In this document: positions 1 to 11,486 of the stretch, one piece after another | How positions within the stretch are numbered: the first letter of the stretch is position 1 | How the letters are laid out: the number at the start of each line of letters is the position of its first letter | Position numbers and translations under genes: made by a program | Notes under the pieces: model-generated | Told to the model about the DNA's origin: nothing | The model's input: only the letters and a program-made list of their open reading frames with translations | Database searches by the model: none | From: Stropharia rugosoannulata | Taxonomy: Eukaryota; Basidiomycota; Agaricomycetes; Agaricales; Strophariaceae | Reading direction: 5' to 3' | Assembly (NCBI GenBank): GCA_028532985.1 | Contig: JANCIK010000010.1 | Coordinates: 3,100,001 to 3,164,000 of the forward strand | Length of the DNA: 64,000 nucleotides

Positions 1-530
1 GTACGCTTGTAATCAGCCGATCTTTACATTTTTTTATTGGCATTACACCATACCAAGTGCTTAATCAGCCTCGAATTTCCAAGGATTGAACACTTGAATT
101 AGTTTCAACAAGTTTCAATGTTACGAACCGTTCGTGTGCAGAGCCTTGCATGAGACAACCTTGTAATAAATGCTCCCATCCTCGACCATCCCTTTCCAAA
201 ATTGCAATACTATGACTTCTCCACTTTCCCTGCAAGCTTAAGGGGATATAATGACTTGTGTAGGATTTAAATTTGATATTTGTTTGATTTGTGTTTGATG
301 ATTCATCTGCACGATAGCCAACCATCTTAATTGCAAACCATCTTAATTGTAACGTGGGAATTGTAGTCGCTCAGCAAAAATGCCAAATAAATATACCGCG
401 CGCGACTGTCCGTCCGACAGCAAGCGTCTTTCCCGTCATCCAAGATAGTACGGAATGAGCGACTAACTTATGTGAGTGCACGATTCCAATTTCAATGACC
501 CCGTCATTGCCTAACACCTCATGTCAGCTT
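1..530. other. Intergenic, no gene seen
   Basis: AT-rich sequence without a supportable coding region. The last part may hold an unresolved upstream exon of the TPR gene that follows, because that gene's reading frame opens just after a CGTAG splice-acceptor-like sequence near 535. Confidence 0.5.
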
Positions 531-537
531 CGTAGGC

Positions 538-1281
538 GTGAAAACAGTCGTAGAACGGGCCGGTCCGGACCTCCCTGATCTAGAAAACCCTCTGCGCCAC
601 AAGATCCTGATAGACGAAGTGGTGGAATCATTGGCTCGCGAAAAGCTTGACCCTGCAAACACTCAGCCAAATGTGGACGAGTTGCTCCAGTTCTTTACAA
701 ACGCGCAGAAGAAGGCATCCACCATCGACTGGGACAATTTAACACAGTATTTACCACCACCCGCAAAAGAAGAAGACCTGGACGTGATCGAGGACGTGAT
801 AGAGCGCTCGAAGCGGTACATAAGGAACGTGCACCGCATCCCCGGGTTGCTCGACGCTAACAAAACCACGGTCCGATACCATCTGCGCAACCTTGCGCAC
901 TGCCTGCACACCTGCTTTTTACTCAAGCACGACCGGGGAAACTGCGAGGATGCAGTAGAGTACGCGCGCCGAGGGATAGTGGTGGCGGAGGCTGACGAAG
1001 CTGACGGTGCTAGTAAGACCTTTTCGGAACAGCTCGCGGATCTCGGGGCGTACCTGCGCTCGCGGTTTGAGTACTCGGGGCAGCTCGTAGACCTTGATGA
1101 GGCGGTTATATACGCTCGCAGGAGTGTCTCGGTCATCCCAGCTGGAGCTGCAGCACGCAAAGCGTATAGTATTCGTCTAGGCGAACTTCTTTGGAGGCGG
1201 TTCGAGATCACTGGCAGCACCCTGGATGTGACAGATGCGATCGAGGTACCGACTGGTGGTGCACCCACTGTACCGGTATAA
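538..1281 (+). CDS. Short TPR-like repeat protein
   Basis: The frame encodes about 247 residues rich in helical repeat motifs. Examples are RYHLRNLAHCLHTCFLL followed by EYARRGIVVAEA, and a second unit LDEAVIYARRSVSVIPA then AYSIRLGELLWRRFEITG. This spacing of about 40 residues and the paired A/Y/R positions resemble the tetratricopeptide arrays abundant in Agaricomycetes, which usually act as protein-binding scaffolds. The frame opens with GTG after an AG acceptor-like site, so the true start probably lies in an upstream exon I could not place. Family members are often much longer and end in a CHAT domain, but the stop at 1281 coincides with the stop of the decayed paralogue at 5117-5882. 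That suggests a genuine short family form rather than a truncation. Function is not known. Confidence 0.6.
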   Translation: MKTVVERAGPDLPDLENPLRHKILIDEVVESLAREKLDPANTQPNVDELLQFFTNAQKKASTIDWDNLTQYLPPPAKEEDLDVIEDVIERSKRYIRNVHRIPGLLDANKTTVRYHLRNLAHCLHTCFLLKHDRGNCEDAVEYARRGIVVAEADEADGASKTFSEQLADLGAYLRSRFEYSGQLVDLDEAVIYARRSVSVIPAGAAARKAYSIRLGELLWRRFEITGSTLDVTDAIEVPTGGAPTVPV

Positions 1282-1906
1282 TGGCAGATAGCAACAGCCT
1301 CAAGATCTGTTATTTGATATTAATTTGGGGTAATTATTGTGCAAAGTAACTGAATTGCGGAGCAGAAGCAAAACTGCAGACTCGGTAGCAGAAGGTGTGC
1401 TAGAATATAGATAAGAGCGCCTTATAGAGACATGATCCAGTCTTTATATTTTATAATACATGCATAGGCTTATATGTCTGTCCAAGGGAGGTGCCGACAA
1501 ATTGGCGCCTCCACTGAGGGTTACACTCGCACCTGTACTCTGGATTGACATTAAATGGATTTATACTTAGGATGGGAGGTAGTAGTGCTATATAAATTAA
1601 ATGTTGTACTGTTCAAGTTTTGTACTTACTTCCTTACACATAACCATTGACACTGGTTAATTTATATTCAAAGCGAATTTTATGTCTGCAGCGCTGTCTG
1701 TAGATAATGATACCCCTCTTAGAAATCCATTCCGACTCGATTAACTGTAGATGAATAACATAAAAACGACGACGCTCATTATTGAGCTCGCACTACAACA
1801 CTCTTTGATATGCAGTCATACATTTGTTTCGCAAGGTAGTCATAATGTAACGAGAAATTCTTCGAGCGTAGGTAAGCACAAAGCTTGCCATCTCCTACTC
1901 GCACAA
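1282..1906. other. Intergenic between TPR and cupin genes
   Basis: AT-rich sequence lying between the 3' ends of the two convergent genes. No further gene is visible. Confidence 0.5.
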
Positions 1907-2477
1907 TTATGCCTTGGGGATAACGAGGTCGTTCAGAGACTTCAAGTTCGTTGAGACGTAAGTGACGCCTAGAACTAGGTACGCATATCATCAGCTCGCA
2001 AATAGTAAGTGCTGCAACATCAGAAATATCTCTCACCTTTCACATCCTGCACCGCCTTCCAGGTAATGTGTGAGCCGCTCTCGAGATGTATGACGTCTCC
2101 CTTCTTCGCTGTAAATTTCTCCCCGGGCTTGCTGCTGCATACGCCCTCCAGCTCACCTATGTGTTATCAGAAGTCTGCCTCACTCCAAAAGGAAGATTTT
2201 TATAATTACCTTCAATTAAGTATGCGACAGTGGGACCGGGATAGTGAGCAGAGAAAGGCTCGCCAACCTTGATGTCCCCAATGGCTGACATGAGATGATC
2301 TGTTTCGTGGTCGGCTGGCTGTTCGTGGAGATCATGAATCTTCAGATGGTCGATGTTCTCGTATGATTGAGCATTACTGGCGTGCTCGAGGGCGTTTTCT
2401 CTGTGCTGTATAATGGATATGCCATCAGTGCTATTGCCTACAAGTTCAGTTCGACAGATACGTACGGTGTAAGGCAT
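1907..2477 (-). CDS. Cupin-fold protein, EutQ-like, three exons
   Basis: Three minus-strand exons (2477-2210, 2156-2037, 1968-1907) join in phase through GT-AG introns of 53 and 68 nt to give 149 residues. The protein carries the small beta-barrel signature of cupins: HYPGPTVAYLIEGELEG, then a KKGDVIHLESGSHITWKA stretch, as in EutQ and other single-domain cupins that bind a metal or small ligand. The histidine/glutamate metal set is incomplete compared with classical cupins, so an enzymatic role is uncertain. The C-terminal exon ends NDLVIPKA. The intron calls rest on phase, splice consensus and continuity of the fold. The gene runs convergently to the TPR gene. Predicted cytoplasmic; substrate unknown. 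Confidence 0.7.
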
Positions 2478-5116
2478 TGCGTGATATAACTTTATGAGGA
2501 TGAAAGAGTAGTGGGGTAATGCTATCTAAGAGCAGCACGCCCATCCTTTATATACCACTAACGCCACTGTTTCGATCCGGGTGATATACAAGAGTAACAG
2601 ATTTAGATTTATGACCGGATATCAATAATTTCGCTCGGTACTATTTCCGTTTTTGGAAACTTTGTTCACTATTCAGGTTAAGATTTAGCGTCATAATCCA
2701 GTCAGATGCTCGGCTTGTAGGTTATATATGGTAGTTATACGAGTTATACGCTTACTTGTATTAGAGGCTCTGGGATTAACGTACACACAAATTAATTATT
2801 CTAAATTTACATGTTGCGATTCTGATCCTTCCCAAGAAAGCGTATCAGCTGGTGTTGGATCCTACCTCAACGCGAATAACGTCCAGTCCGGGCTGTGCAC
2901 ATTACTTCATAGACGACGTCAAATCGCTCATTTCGGCTACTCACCGAATAAGAAAAACGGACTGTAACAAGTGTCCCAGTGGCGTTGGGTCTTCTCGCCA
3001 ATTGTACGGATTACAGTTTTTCTACATAGTACTATATAATGCAAGCCTTTAAGAGCAATAGAAGCGCACTACACGGCACAGGACTTCGAGCTTATGACCC
3101 GATCACTGGGGCCAACATTGAGTCCATCCTGGGTCAATACATGGAAGCCGTGTTGAATGTTGATCTATTACGGGAGTGGATCGCATATCTGCATCTTCAC
3201 TATCCAGAATTCCTTGAGTGGTTGCCTGAGTTTGGGGAGTAAATGTACGGTGCGGACCGTACTAGGTACAGTGTCGTGGCATTTGGTAAGCCCACAAAAC
3301 CAGAATCGAAGCGTACTCACTCTCCCCCGGTTTTTAAGTAGAGTTTTTCCATATCGTGTACGCAGACATGCTTGCATCTGTGTTTGTACATCGCTCAAAA
3401 GTACCTCTAATAGCTTCTACTACTAAGTACTTATGTACATACCTACAAACAATCATTAATCAAATCGTGCTCTTCGATGATGCGACTGCTTCTTGCTTTA
3501 CAGCCTTAGACCAGATAGATTTGAGCCTGCTCAATATTAATCAGAGAGACCCTCGGACAGGCCAACATGTGACGACCTGGAAATGTACTAGTATCATTCG
3601 GGGTGATCGATTCATTTCGGCATTGAGTCTCGACAAGGGGTGGGTGTAGGATTGGAAGCGAGGTGGATATAGATAATGGCGTACTGACCCCTTTCCGTGA
3701 CGGTATGGACCGTAGATCAGAGGAAAGCAAAATTAAGTGCGTCCATGGGTGCGGAAAACGAGGCAATGGACGGTACGAGAGCCTGATCAGATGAGCTGAA
3801 GCTGTCAGCTGCGGGATCTGGTCTTCCCTACTTTTGTGGTTTACTGCACTACGTATGATTTGATGCTGAAACTCCGGTTGCATCGCTTCACGCATTTTAT
3901 GTAGTGAACTACTACACCTCTTTAGGTGGGCTATTTATGCGCATTCTCAGCTGTCTACATTGGGTAACAAAAGTTCCACACTGCTGAAAGGAGCACGATG
4001 AGGTGCTACTTCATGTAATTGCGTATGAAGGTTCTCAAGTGGTCATGGAATGTGACCTTAATACGTTTGATTGGTAGTACATACCACATGTTGCGCGGCG
4101 TCTTTGTCCGCGCCACTGAATGACAGTCTGTGCATAGCCCGCACATGATGCATAATAGCTGACTGAATGTAATACTGGGGAATGGAGCAATTTGGTACGG
4201 TTTCCTTACGTACGATAGATAAGGCTTGAACGACAGTGAGCTGCCATTCGCGATAACGGTGAGAATTTGATGTATTGAGTGATGTCGATGAGCGTCCCAC
4301 TTTACCTCCTCTTGCTGTCCGAACTCCATGTCAGTGGAGCAACCATGATCAGCATACAATTGTGTATCAACCGCCCACCTCGAAGCTAGAGGACCATTAT
4401 ACCGCTGCGACTCGCCATCTGAATGAAAGAAGCGAACAGTCCCGACAAAAAAGCTCCTGTTACCATCATATACCTCTACACCAATGCGCGACGTGTCCCG
4501 TGTGTAGCACCAAAAAATTTACACACTATCTCAGCTCTCTGTCTCTTCCAATCCTCGACCTCGACCTTCAATTCTTCATTGACTCACCTGCACCTGTCCT
4601 GACTTTTGTAATTCGAGCGCTCGGTTGGGAGAATCGCGCTCGTCATCAAACGCGACCTATTCGCGGATGCCAATACGCACGCTCATGCAGGCCCACGCTC
4701 AGATACCCACGCTGCGGCTCAACTCCTTGTGACTAAGCTGGATCTTCAAAGCTTTACTGGTTACTGGTTACTCCTCACTCCTCAAGAAGACCCGACCCGA
4801 CCCGACCCGACCCGACAGAGCCGTTCGCCAGTATCACACCTGCCCTCGTGTTCATTCACGCTCACTGGCAATCGTCTAGCTTATGCATTTATACTACGAC
4901 GCTCTCGTACGCAGATCACGACACTAAACATTATTTGATAGCGCTGTCAAGCTGCAATGGCGCAGTCAAGCATATCATCGGCACGATATGCCTCGGGCCA
5001 TCTGCGGTAAATAAAATAAAAAACATGTGCTGCGTGCTATCCAAAAAGCGCTACATTCATATACACATGCATTATCTACTCCTCCAATTGTTGTCTTGTA
5101 CTCCAAGGAGCTCTCG
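2478..5116. other. Intergenic, 2.6 kb, no confident gene
   Basis: Several short open frames occur on both strands, none with recognisable motifs or convincing splice structure. The best is a 67-residue frame at 3039-3242 (plus) ending HYPEFLEWLPEFGE, which might be a terminal exon of an unrecognised gene. A simple GACCC repeat sits at 4789-4816. Confidence 0.4.
4789..4816. repeat. GACCC microsatellite, ~5.6 units
   Basis: Perfect tandem pentanucleotide read directly from the sequence. Confidence 0.9.
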
Positions 5117-5882
5117 CTATACACATGCGGGTGCATTTCCCGTCTGTGCGTCAATAGCGTCTGTAACATCCTGCGTGTTTCCAGTAACCTCGAATCTACA
5201 CTAAAATAGCTCTCCTAGACGATTACTATACGCCCTCCCCGCGGCATTCCCGGCCTGCTCCAGTGAAATACTCCGGCGAAGGGTTGCAATTGCGTCATCC
5301 AGGTCTCCCAGCTGTGTGTTACACTCAAACAGCGAGTCAAGGTATGTTCCAAGATCTGCCAACATTTAAGGCAGGCCGTCCTCGCCCGCCTCCTCTGCTA
5401 GCGCTATTCCCCGGCGAGCGTAGACAACTGCGTTTTTGCAGTCCTCCTGTTCGCGCTTGGTGAGAAAGCGTCGGTGCATGCAGTGGGCAAGGTTGCGCAG
5501 CCGGTACCGAATTGTTGCACTGTTACTTTCCAGTCTGGGGATGCTTTCTGTCATTCCTATGAATCTCTTTGCGCGAGTAATTGCATCCTCAATTACTGCT
5601 AGCCCTTCAGCGTTAGCAGGAGGCTGGCTTTGTGGAAGCTCGTCCGTTAAACTGCCTTAGTCGAAGTTGCAGGCCTTCTTCTGCACTTCTGTGAAGAACA
5701 AACGCAGAGCACCCACCCGTTGCAGTAGCCTTTTCCCTTGTCAATGACTGCACCGCTTCGTTTATGAGCACTTTGTAGCGCAACGGATCGTCCAAATTCA
5801 GTAAACCTGGCGTAGTGCCTTTTATTATTGCTGTAACGGCCAAGCGGCTATCAATATCATTAGGCGGTGACAAGTGTAGCAA
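5117..5882 (-). pseudogene. Decayed paralogue of the short TPR gene
   Basis: Read on the minus strand, this locus matches the plus-strand TPR gene at 538-1281 along its whole length. The matches run from LDDPLRYKVLINEAVQSL, through RYRLRNLAHCMHRRFLTKRE and VYARRGIALAEEAG, to AYSNRLGELF and FEVTGNTQDVTDAI. The frame is broken by a frameshift near 5705 and by stop codons at 5657-5659, 5366-5368 and 5201-5203, so no full protein can be made. The final stop (5117-5119) is at the same alignment position as in the intact gene. The two copies are inverted and flank the cupin gene, which points to an inverted local duplication followed by loss of one copy. Similarity is protein-level and clearly divergent, so the duplication is not recent. 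Confidence 0.8.
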
Positions 5883-6350
5883 CAGATGAGTCTGACACTC
5901 ACAGAGGCTGATTACTCATCCTGTAGCTTGAATGAGAGGTAGGAATTTACTTACCTGCACGCTTCAGGCAATGTGTTTATACAATCACACGGAAGATGGA
6001 GATGGCTGTGCCAATTGATATTTTGAGACATCAGCTTACAAAATGTTGCGATCGCGTTGCAATAATTTCACCATAGACGACCTTATGGTGAAATTTGGGC
6101 TTTTACATGGATGAAACATAAGTGTTGAGAGCAGCATAACTATTAAGACTGAAATTGGAATGAGACTCATTTCGCAGAGAATATTGAACTCGTTTATGTT
6201 GGACACAGGAAAAAGTTGGGAAAAAGGAAGTGACTCCCGTGCGTAGGTGCTTGAGTGGTGTGGATCTCCATACTTAATACTTAGCAGAAAAACATACTGG
6301 TTCGATATATTCTGGAGGCCTTATTCAGCGGGAAGCTGGCCATTGAATAT
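5883..6350. other. Intergenic
   Basis: No coding signal seen between the TPR pseudogene and the 3' end of the MYND gene. Confidence 0.5.
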
Positions 6351-7100
6351 TCACATTTCAAGGCCAAACAAAGACCGACCTTTAACTGCGGTTGCAGCAG
6401 CGGCTGGGTTATAAGACCTACAGTCAGGGCCACGGGGTAGCTTCAGACCGTGCCGGGCAGTGTCTGTATCGTAGTAAATACTGTCAGGTAAGGGCTTTCC
6501 CATCCTTTTGCACAGTTGATACATTAGAATACGAGAAGGAGTTGAACGTATTGGACTCACTTGCAAAAATCGCATGTACATGCTTTGCTGCCAGTCCCAT
6601 GATGATCGCACCCCCACCTCACCCCAGCGTCCGTCCCGCAGCATCTCCACCTAAACGCCTCCGGAAAGTACTTGTAAAGCTTCCGTTCATCGCCACCGAA
6701 TTCATTTTCGAACTTTTCGCGTAGTTCATCACACTCGTCAATGTCACAATGGCCCCAGCCGGTGCCTTCTTGTTCGTTTGTCCAAGTGATAAGCTCGAGG
6801 TCGCCTTCGTGCAAGCTCCCGTCTTTGCACCGGCGGTATTTGTCATACCATCGGACGGTCGAAGTTCCCGCAGCTGGCGCTATTGCCCCGCAGAACTCTT
6901 TGTGAGTCTTCCAGTCTTGCGTTTGACATTCTCTGCCTGAAAGTCGGTAAATTCTTTTAGACATTCCGGACCTTCATTTCCAAATCATGGTACTGCTGCT
7001 TACTGCAGTATAAACGATCGCGGCAACGAGAACAGCGCTTGACAGGGGTCGCTGCTGTCTCAGGTTTGTTGCAAACTGAACAGCACAGCGTGCGGGGCAT
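6351..7100 (-). CDS. MYND zinc-finger protein, three exons
   Basis: Exons 7100-7004, 6936-6561 and 6480-6351 join in phase over introns of 67 and 80 nt and encode 200 residues. The first exon begins MPRTLCCSVCNKPE and supplies two Cys-x2-Cys pairs. The second completes the zinc-binding set with YCSRECQTQDWKTHKEFC across the splice, giving the full MYND pattern (C-x2-C, C-x2-C, Y-C-S-x2-C-Q, H-x3-C). MYND fingers mediate protein-protein contacts, often in transcription or chromatin regulation. The remaining ~160 residues hold a charged segment (DIDECDELREKFENEFGGDERKLY) and Cys/His clusters near CCGTDAGVRWGCDHHG and CTCDF, which might form a second metal site. No catalytic SET domain is seen. 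Small MYND-only proteins are expanded in Agaricomycetes. The intron calls are strongly supported because they rebuild the finger. Confidence 0.85.
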
Positions 7101-7956
7101 ATTGAAGTCGTGGTTCGTTATACGGTAGTCGAAGGATTCAATTTGCGCGATCGTGCATATTGCGTTTTTAGTTATGCCAAGCGAATCGCGCTCCCTGAGA
7201 ATACATTTGTAAGCATACGGGCCGTATTCCCGTCGTCGACTTCGCCTTCAGAATGGACCCGAGTCATATACAAGTCATATACCAACATGTGTGTGGTCCG
7301 TGCACTATGGAGGCCTGTACTGGCCTGCTCACTTTTGTGACAGCCAAGCCATTCGGCAAAAGTACAACCACATGTTCGGTACCTAAATATATCTTTATTT
7401 GTCCCTTCGGTCGGTGAGTCCGCCGAGCCTCCTCAAGGCCTCCGGCCGGACACGGGTTTGTCAGCATGCTGTCAAATAGGCGCCCAAAGAGCAGCACGCT
7501 CCGCAAGAGGTAGTCCTGTCAAACACCTATATGAGCCATGAAAAATGGATGTGATAAGTTAGCTTAGCTGTAGGTGTACCTATTGTGTGAAAATTAGGTG
7601 CCAATAATAATGCTACTTGTTTTCTTATGCCAAGTTTGCTTTTTGTCTCTGCAGAGCTTCATCTAGTATCTAGGCCAATACATATGTACTAACTGCTTCG
7701 TATCTTATCCATGGACTAAGAGTTAACACCTCTGAGGATTAGCAGACAACGTTTAACAAGATAAGTGATGTCGTTTTAGCATTTAAATGGCTTTGCTATT
7801 CCATGATCAATTATACACAAACTTTGAAGATGGTGAACACTGCTGGTAGACCACGGTTGCTCACAGAAGAACACGGCCTCTTTACTGCAATTGGAACCTT
7901 TGCCTGTAAAGACAGAAGTTTTCCCAAATGTCATTCAGACAATGCTCAACTAATAT
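7101..7956. other. Intergenic with one arm of a dispersed inverted repeat
   Basis: No convincing gene. Positions ~7300-7428 match, in reverse orientation, ~16841-16972 on the other side of the Gypsy element (see repeat entries). Confidence 0.5.
7300..7428 (+). repeat. Dispersed repeat copy A (inverted partner at 16841-16972)
   Basis: About 130 bp beginning TGCACTATGGAGGCCTGTAC and running past GTTCGGTACCTAAATATATC. The same sequence with scattered substitutions occurs on the minus strand at 16972-16841. Family identity unknown; no coding content is recognised. Confidence 0.8.
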
Positions 7957-8851
7957 TGATGCGCACGCGCACACGCTAGCCTCTGTAAATGTTCACACGG
8001 ATAATTCCCACGACACATGCCGCACCATCGCACACGGAATATAGAAATTCCTATGGCCTCCTCCATACCACTCTCCATTCCACGCCATTTCCGAGCACCG
8101 CCGCACCGTCCGACATCGGCTTACGGCAGCACTAGTCAGCAAAACGCAACGGTAACACCACAAAAACAGCATCGGCACCAACAACAGGAAAACTCCCACG
8201 CTCCGCGGACATGCACTTATACAACAAAATGCGGCCGCTCTGTGTGTCCCCCAGCCCCACTCCACTAAAGGGGTATGTTCCGATCATCTTTAGGCATGTA
8301 CACTCCGTTTTACATATTTTAATTACATTTTACTACACATTTACCGCCCCTTTCCTTACAAAGTTCCATTACAACCACCACTCCTCTTTTCATCTCATAT
8401 TTCTAAGCTTCATTTTACTGCCCCTGCTTCGTAATATTTTCTATTTCATTCTCTCATATTCATTCTACTAAAATTTCCTTACTACTCCCTCATTACTACC
8501 TATATTTACATCCAGTATAAAAGCATGTATGTACTCCCCCCATAAAAAGAAGAAGTGATTCTCCCCCTCGTCGTCTCAAGTCCTGGAGCATCGTGCTCAC
8601 TCGTATACCGGAGCGCCGTGCTCACTATATCGTTTCGCCGCCATCGTTCGCCCTCGTCGCCGTACCTCGTCTTGAAGATCCAGCAACAGATACCATACCA
8701 TTTTACATACCCACAAAATACAACACACATTTACTGTACTTACCAGGCGTGATCGGAGCCTACCAGAACCGCTTGCACACCCGTGATTTCCCCGCGCACC
8801 TATCTTACACTCTTTTGTGTTTGGCACGGCCGGCGCGTGGACAGCACATCA
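7957..8851 (+). repeat. 5' LTR of element 1
   Basis: 895-bp long terminal repeat with TG...CA ends. It matches 15510-16404 at a constant offset of 7,553 throughout the parts compared. A TATAAAAG box at 8516-8523 is the likely promoter. Confidence 0.93.
8516..8523 (+). promoter_or_regulatory. TATA box in 5' LTR
   Basis: TATAAAAG lies about 335 bp before the LTR end, a usual position for the LTR U3 promoter. The 3' LTR has the same motif at 16069-16076. Confidence 0.6.
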
Positions 8852-8853
8852 TT

Positions 8854-8872
8854 TGGAGCCCACCGCGAGGGG
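8854..8872 (+). other. Primer-binding site of element 1
   Basis: TGGAGCCCACCGCGAGGGG begins two bases after the LTR. It is complementary to a tRNA 3' end finishing ...GGUGGGCUCCA. The same 19 bases occur after the LTR of the second element (56190-56208). Confidence 0.8.
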
Positions 8873-9206
8873 TTCTAAATAATTCCAGCCATCCATCACG
8901 CCTCCCCGGTTACGCCGTCGCACAGAGCGTGAACTCACCATTGACATATTCCAATCGCCACCGACACTCGAACAGGAATTAGGAAACGACCTCGACCTGT
9001 TTATTTCAGTACCCGACCACTTAGCTCGACATAATAACCTCCCAAGAACCTATCTTCGCTACACACCAGTATCACCAGACTACGAACTTCCCTCGCCATA
9101 TTCAGGGCCCGTATCACCATCCCAGCACCCTCCGACGCCCACAACACCTACCCCGGATCCCTTAAACCAACAACCAAGCCCACCACCTCTACCTTCGTCG
9201 ACAAAC

Positions 9207-11486
9207 ATGTCAGCAACCCCAGCAATTAATTATCCACTCATGCCTCTCCGTGGAGACAGAGGCGCACCTACCTTCGATCCACGCCATCCCAACGAGCTCC
9301 CTCGATTTTTCACTCAGCTAGAATTTTTATTTAAGCGTTGCAACATTACAAATGAAGACGAGAAGAAGCAATACACGACTAGCTACGTCAGTAGCGACCT
9401 TGCAGACCTATGGGAAGCGGTCCCAGAGTATTCCAATGCACTCAGTACCTTCAAGGACTTCAAGGACGCGTTGATGTCCAGTTACACGGACGAAGACAAC
9501 CGCTATGATATGCGGGATCTAGACCTACTTATCGGAGAACGTCAGCGCAGCGCTTGGGTATTAGGTCCCTGTCTGACCTCACAGAGTATCACTTGCGCTT
9601 CCAAGCGATCTCTAAGTACCTCATGGACAAGCAGCGCATCGGCACCGTCGACCAGTACCACGCATTTATCCGTGGCATTCCCGCCGCACTTTGGGAAGCT
9701 ATACGCGGACGGCTTCACATTAAGCACCCCGACCATCGCCTTAACAATCCCTACACGTTGGAGCAGGTATACGAGGCTGCACGCTTCGTACTTGCGGGTA
9801 TTATGCCCAGTGACTACTCTACTATACCCCCTGCTTCTCTCGTCGCGATCCCTGGCGCATTACCTGTGGGATATTCGCAACCGCTCCGGTGGACTCAGGA
9901 GCAGTGAAGGTTGAGCAACTTGGCAACATACTCTCGGAGTTTTCGAAGACAATCATCGAGGCTATCAATAACGGACCCAACAATCGTTCTCGTCCCTCAG
10001 GAACCCCCAGCAATGCTTCACGGCCTTCTGGCTGCGCGTTTTGCGGTCAGGATCACTTTATACGTGAGTGCAGCATTGTAGACGAATATATCCGTGCCGG
10101 AAAGTGCAAGCGCAGTACCAAGGACGGTAAAATTGTCCTACCATCTGGAGCATTCGTACCTAGGGAGATTCCAGGCACCTACCTCAAAGATCGGCTTGAT
10201 GAATGGCACAAGCGCAATCCCAACCAGCAGGGAATATCTTCGATGCTCTACGACGTCTCTCATACCAACAATAGTCAATACTGCACATGTCCTATCAGCT
10301 AACAGATGCAGAGCGGATTGCATCTCTAGAAGCGGAAATATTTAATCTAAAATTACGCAAGGACCCTAACTACTCACCCATGGTCAAGACACGCGCACAG
10401 AAGGCACGCGCAGGTGCCAAAGTTGACGAACACGACTCAGCACCAACCAATATCCCTCAGGAAGCTCCACCAGCACCCCAAGCTATGCCCACTTCCCCAA
10501 CCAGGTCGACAACGCCGCAAGCCAATCCCGCACCTCGTAATACCACCCCAGAGCATCCCTACCGTACTGTACCAGATGCCAGCTATGCTCCGCCGCACAT
10601 GCGCAATGTAGGCGCGCCTGCTGCAGTTCCTGACGCACCAAGGAGGCAGGAACCTGCATACAAGACCATGGCACCAATTCATAACCCGGCGACGACTGAC
10701 AAGGTCTTTGACCGACTCCTGAGCACACCCATTCTTGACACAACGATAGGCGACATTTTGTCTATCTCCCCGGATGTACGAAACCGTGTTCGCGAAGCCA
10801 CAAGCGCTAAGAGACTCTTCAAGGACCCCAACGCAACACAGCTTGCATATATACAAGAGGAGGGCAATAACTACGAGCCCACACCTTTTCCAGCCGCGTC
10901 AACATTTGCTATACCAAACAGTCAGCATCGTAGTCCCCCGCCTGGCGCATATGTTGTACGGATGAGTACGATGAATATTATCGCTCACTCCGCCCGGCAA
11001 GCACCAGACATTGATTCAGTGACACTCAAGGTTGCACCAGAGTCATCATCCCTCCGATCCGTCTTTCCGCTAGTGGATAATAATCAGCACGTCGAATGTG
11101 TACTAGACCAAGGCTCGCAAATAATTGCCATGTCCGAAGGTGTATGCCATGACCTAGGGATTTCTTACGACCCAAATGTCATCCTGCACATGCAGTCAGC
11201 CAATGGTACTGTCAACGCGTCACTAGGCCTTGCTCGGAACGTTCCCTTTCGATTTAACGACATTACAGTCTATTTACAAGTCCACATCATCCGTGCACCG
11301 GCATACGACATTTTATTGGGACGTCCTTTCGATACACTGACCTCTAGCATAGTCCGGACATACCCCAACGAAGATACAACTATAACAATTATGGACCCAA
11401 ACTCAGGACGCTCAGCCACCATACCTACGCATCCACGAGGCCAGCCGCGCATTACCAAGTCTCGTGTGGAGGTTTTTCGAGGATAG
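9207..11486 (+). pseudogene. Element 1 gag-protease, frameshifted
   Basis: Begins at ATG 9207 (MSATPAINYPLMPLRGDRGA) and encodes a capsid-like Gag. The frame then changes near 9545, 9900 and 10290, so the product is split into at least four pieces. Landmarks are a CCHC-type zinc knuckle CAFCGQDHFIREC near 10040-10080, a proline-rich linker, and a retropepsin domain with active-site motif LDQGSQI near 11105 and the flap/C-terminal signature ILLGRPF near 11310. The active site reads D-Q-G instead of the usual D-T/S-G. The final frame stops at 11484-11486, and pol continues in the -1 frame. Gag would assemble the particle and the protease would cleave the polyprotein. Confidence 0.85.

Noticed and set aside
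3039..3242. 67-codon plus-strand frame
   Set aside because: Reasonable composition, but no recognised family, no promoter and no joined exon; not listed as a gene.
3506..4736. Open frames at 3506-3895, 4006-4359 and 4275-4736
   Set aside because: No motifs, overlapping on both strands and of low-complexity composition; judged to be chance.
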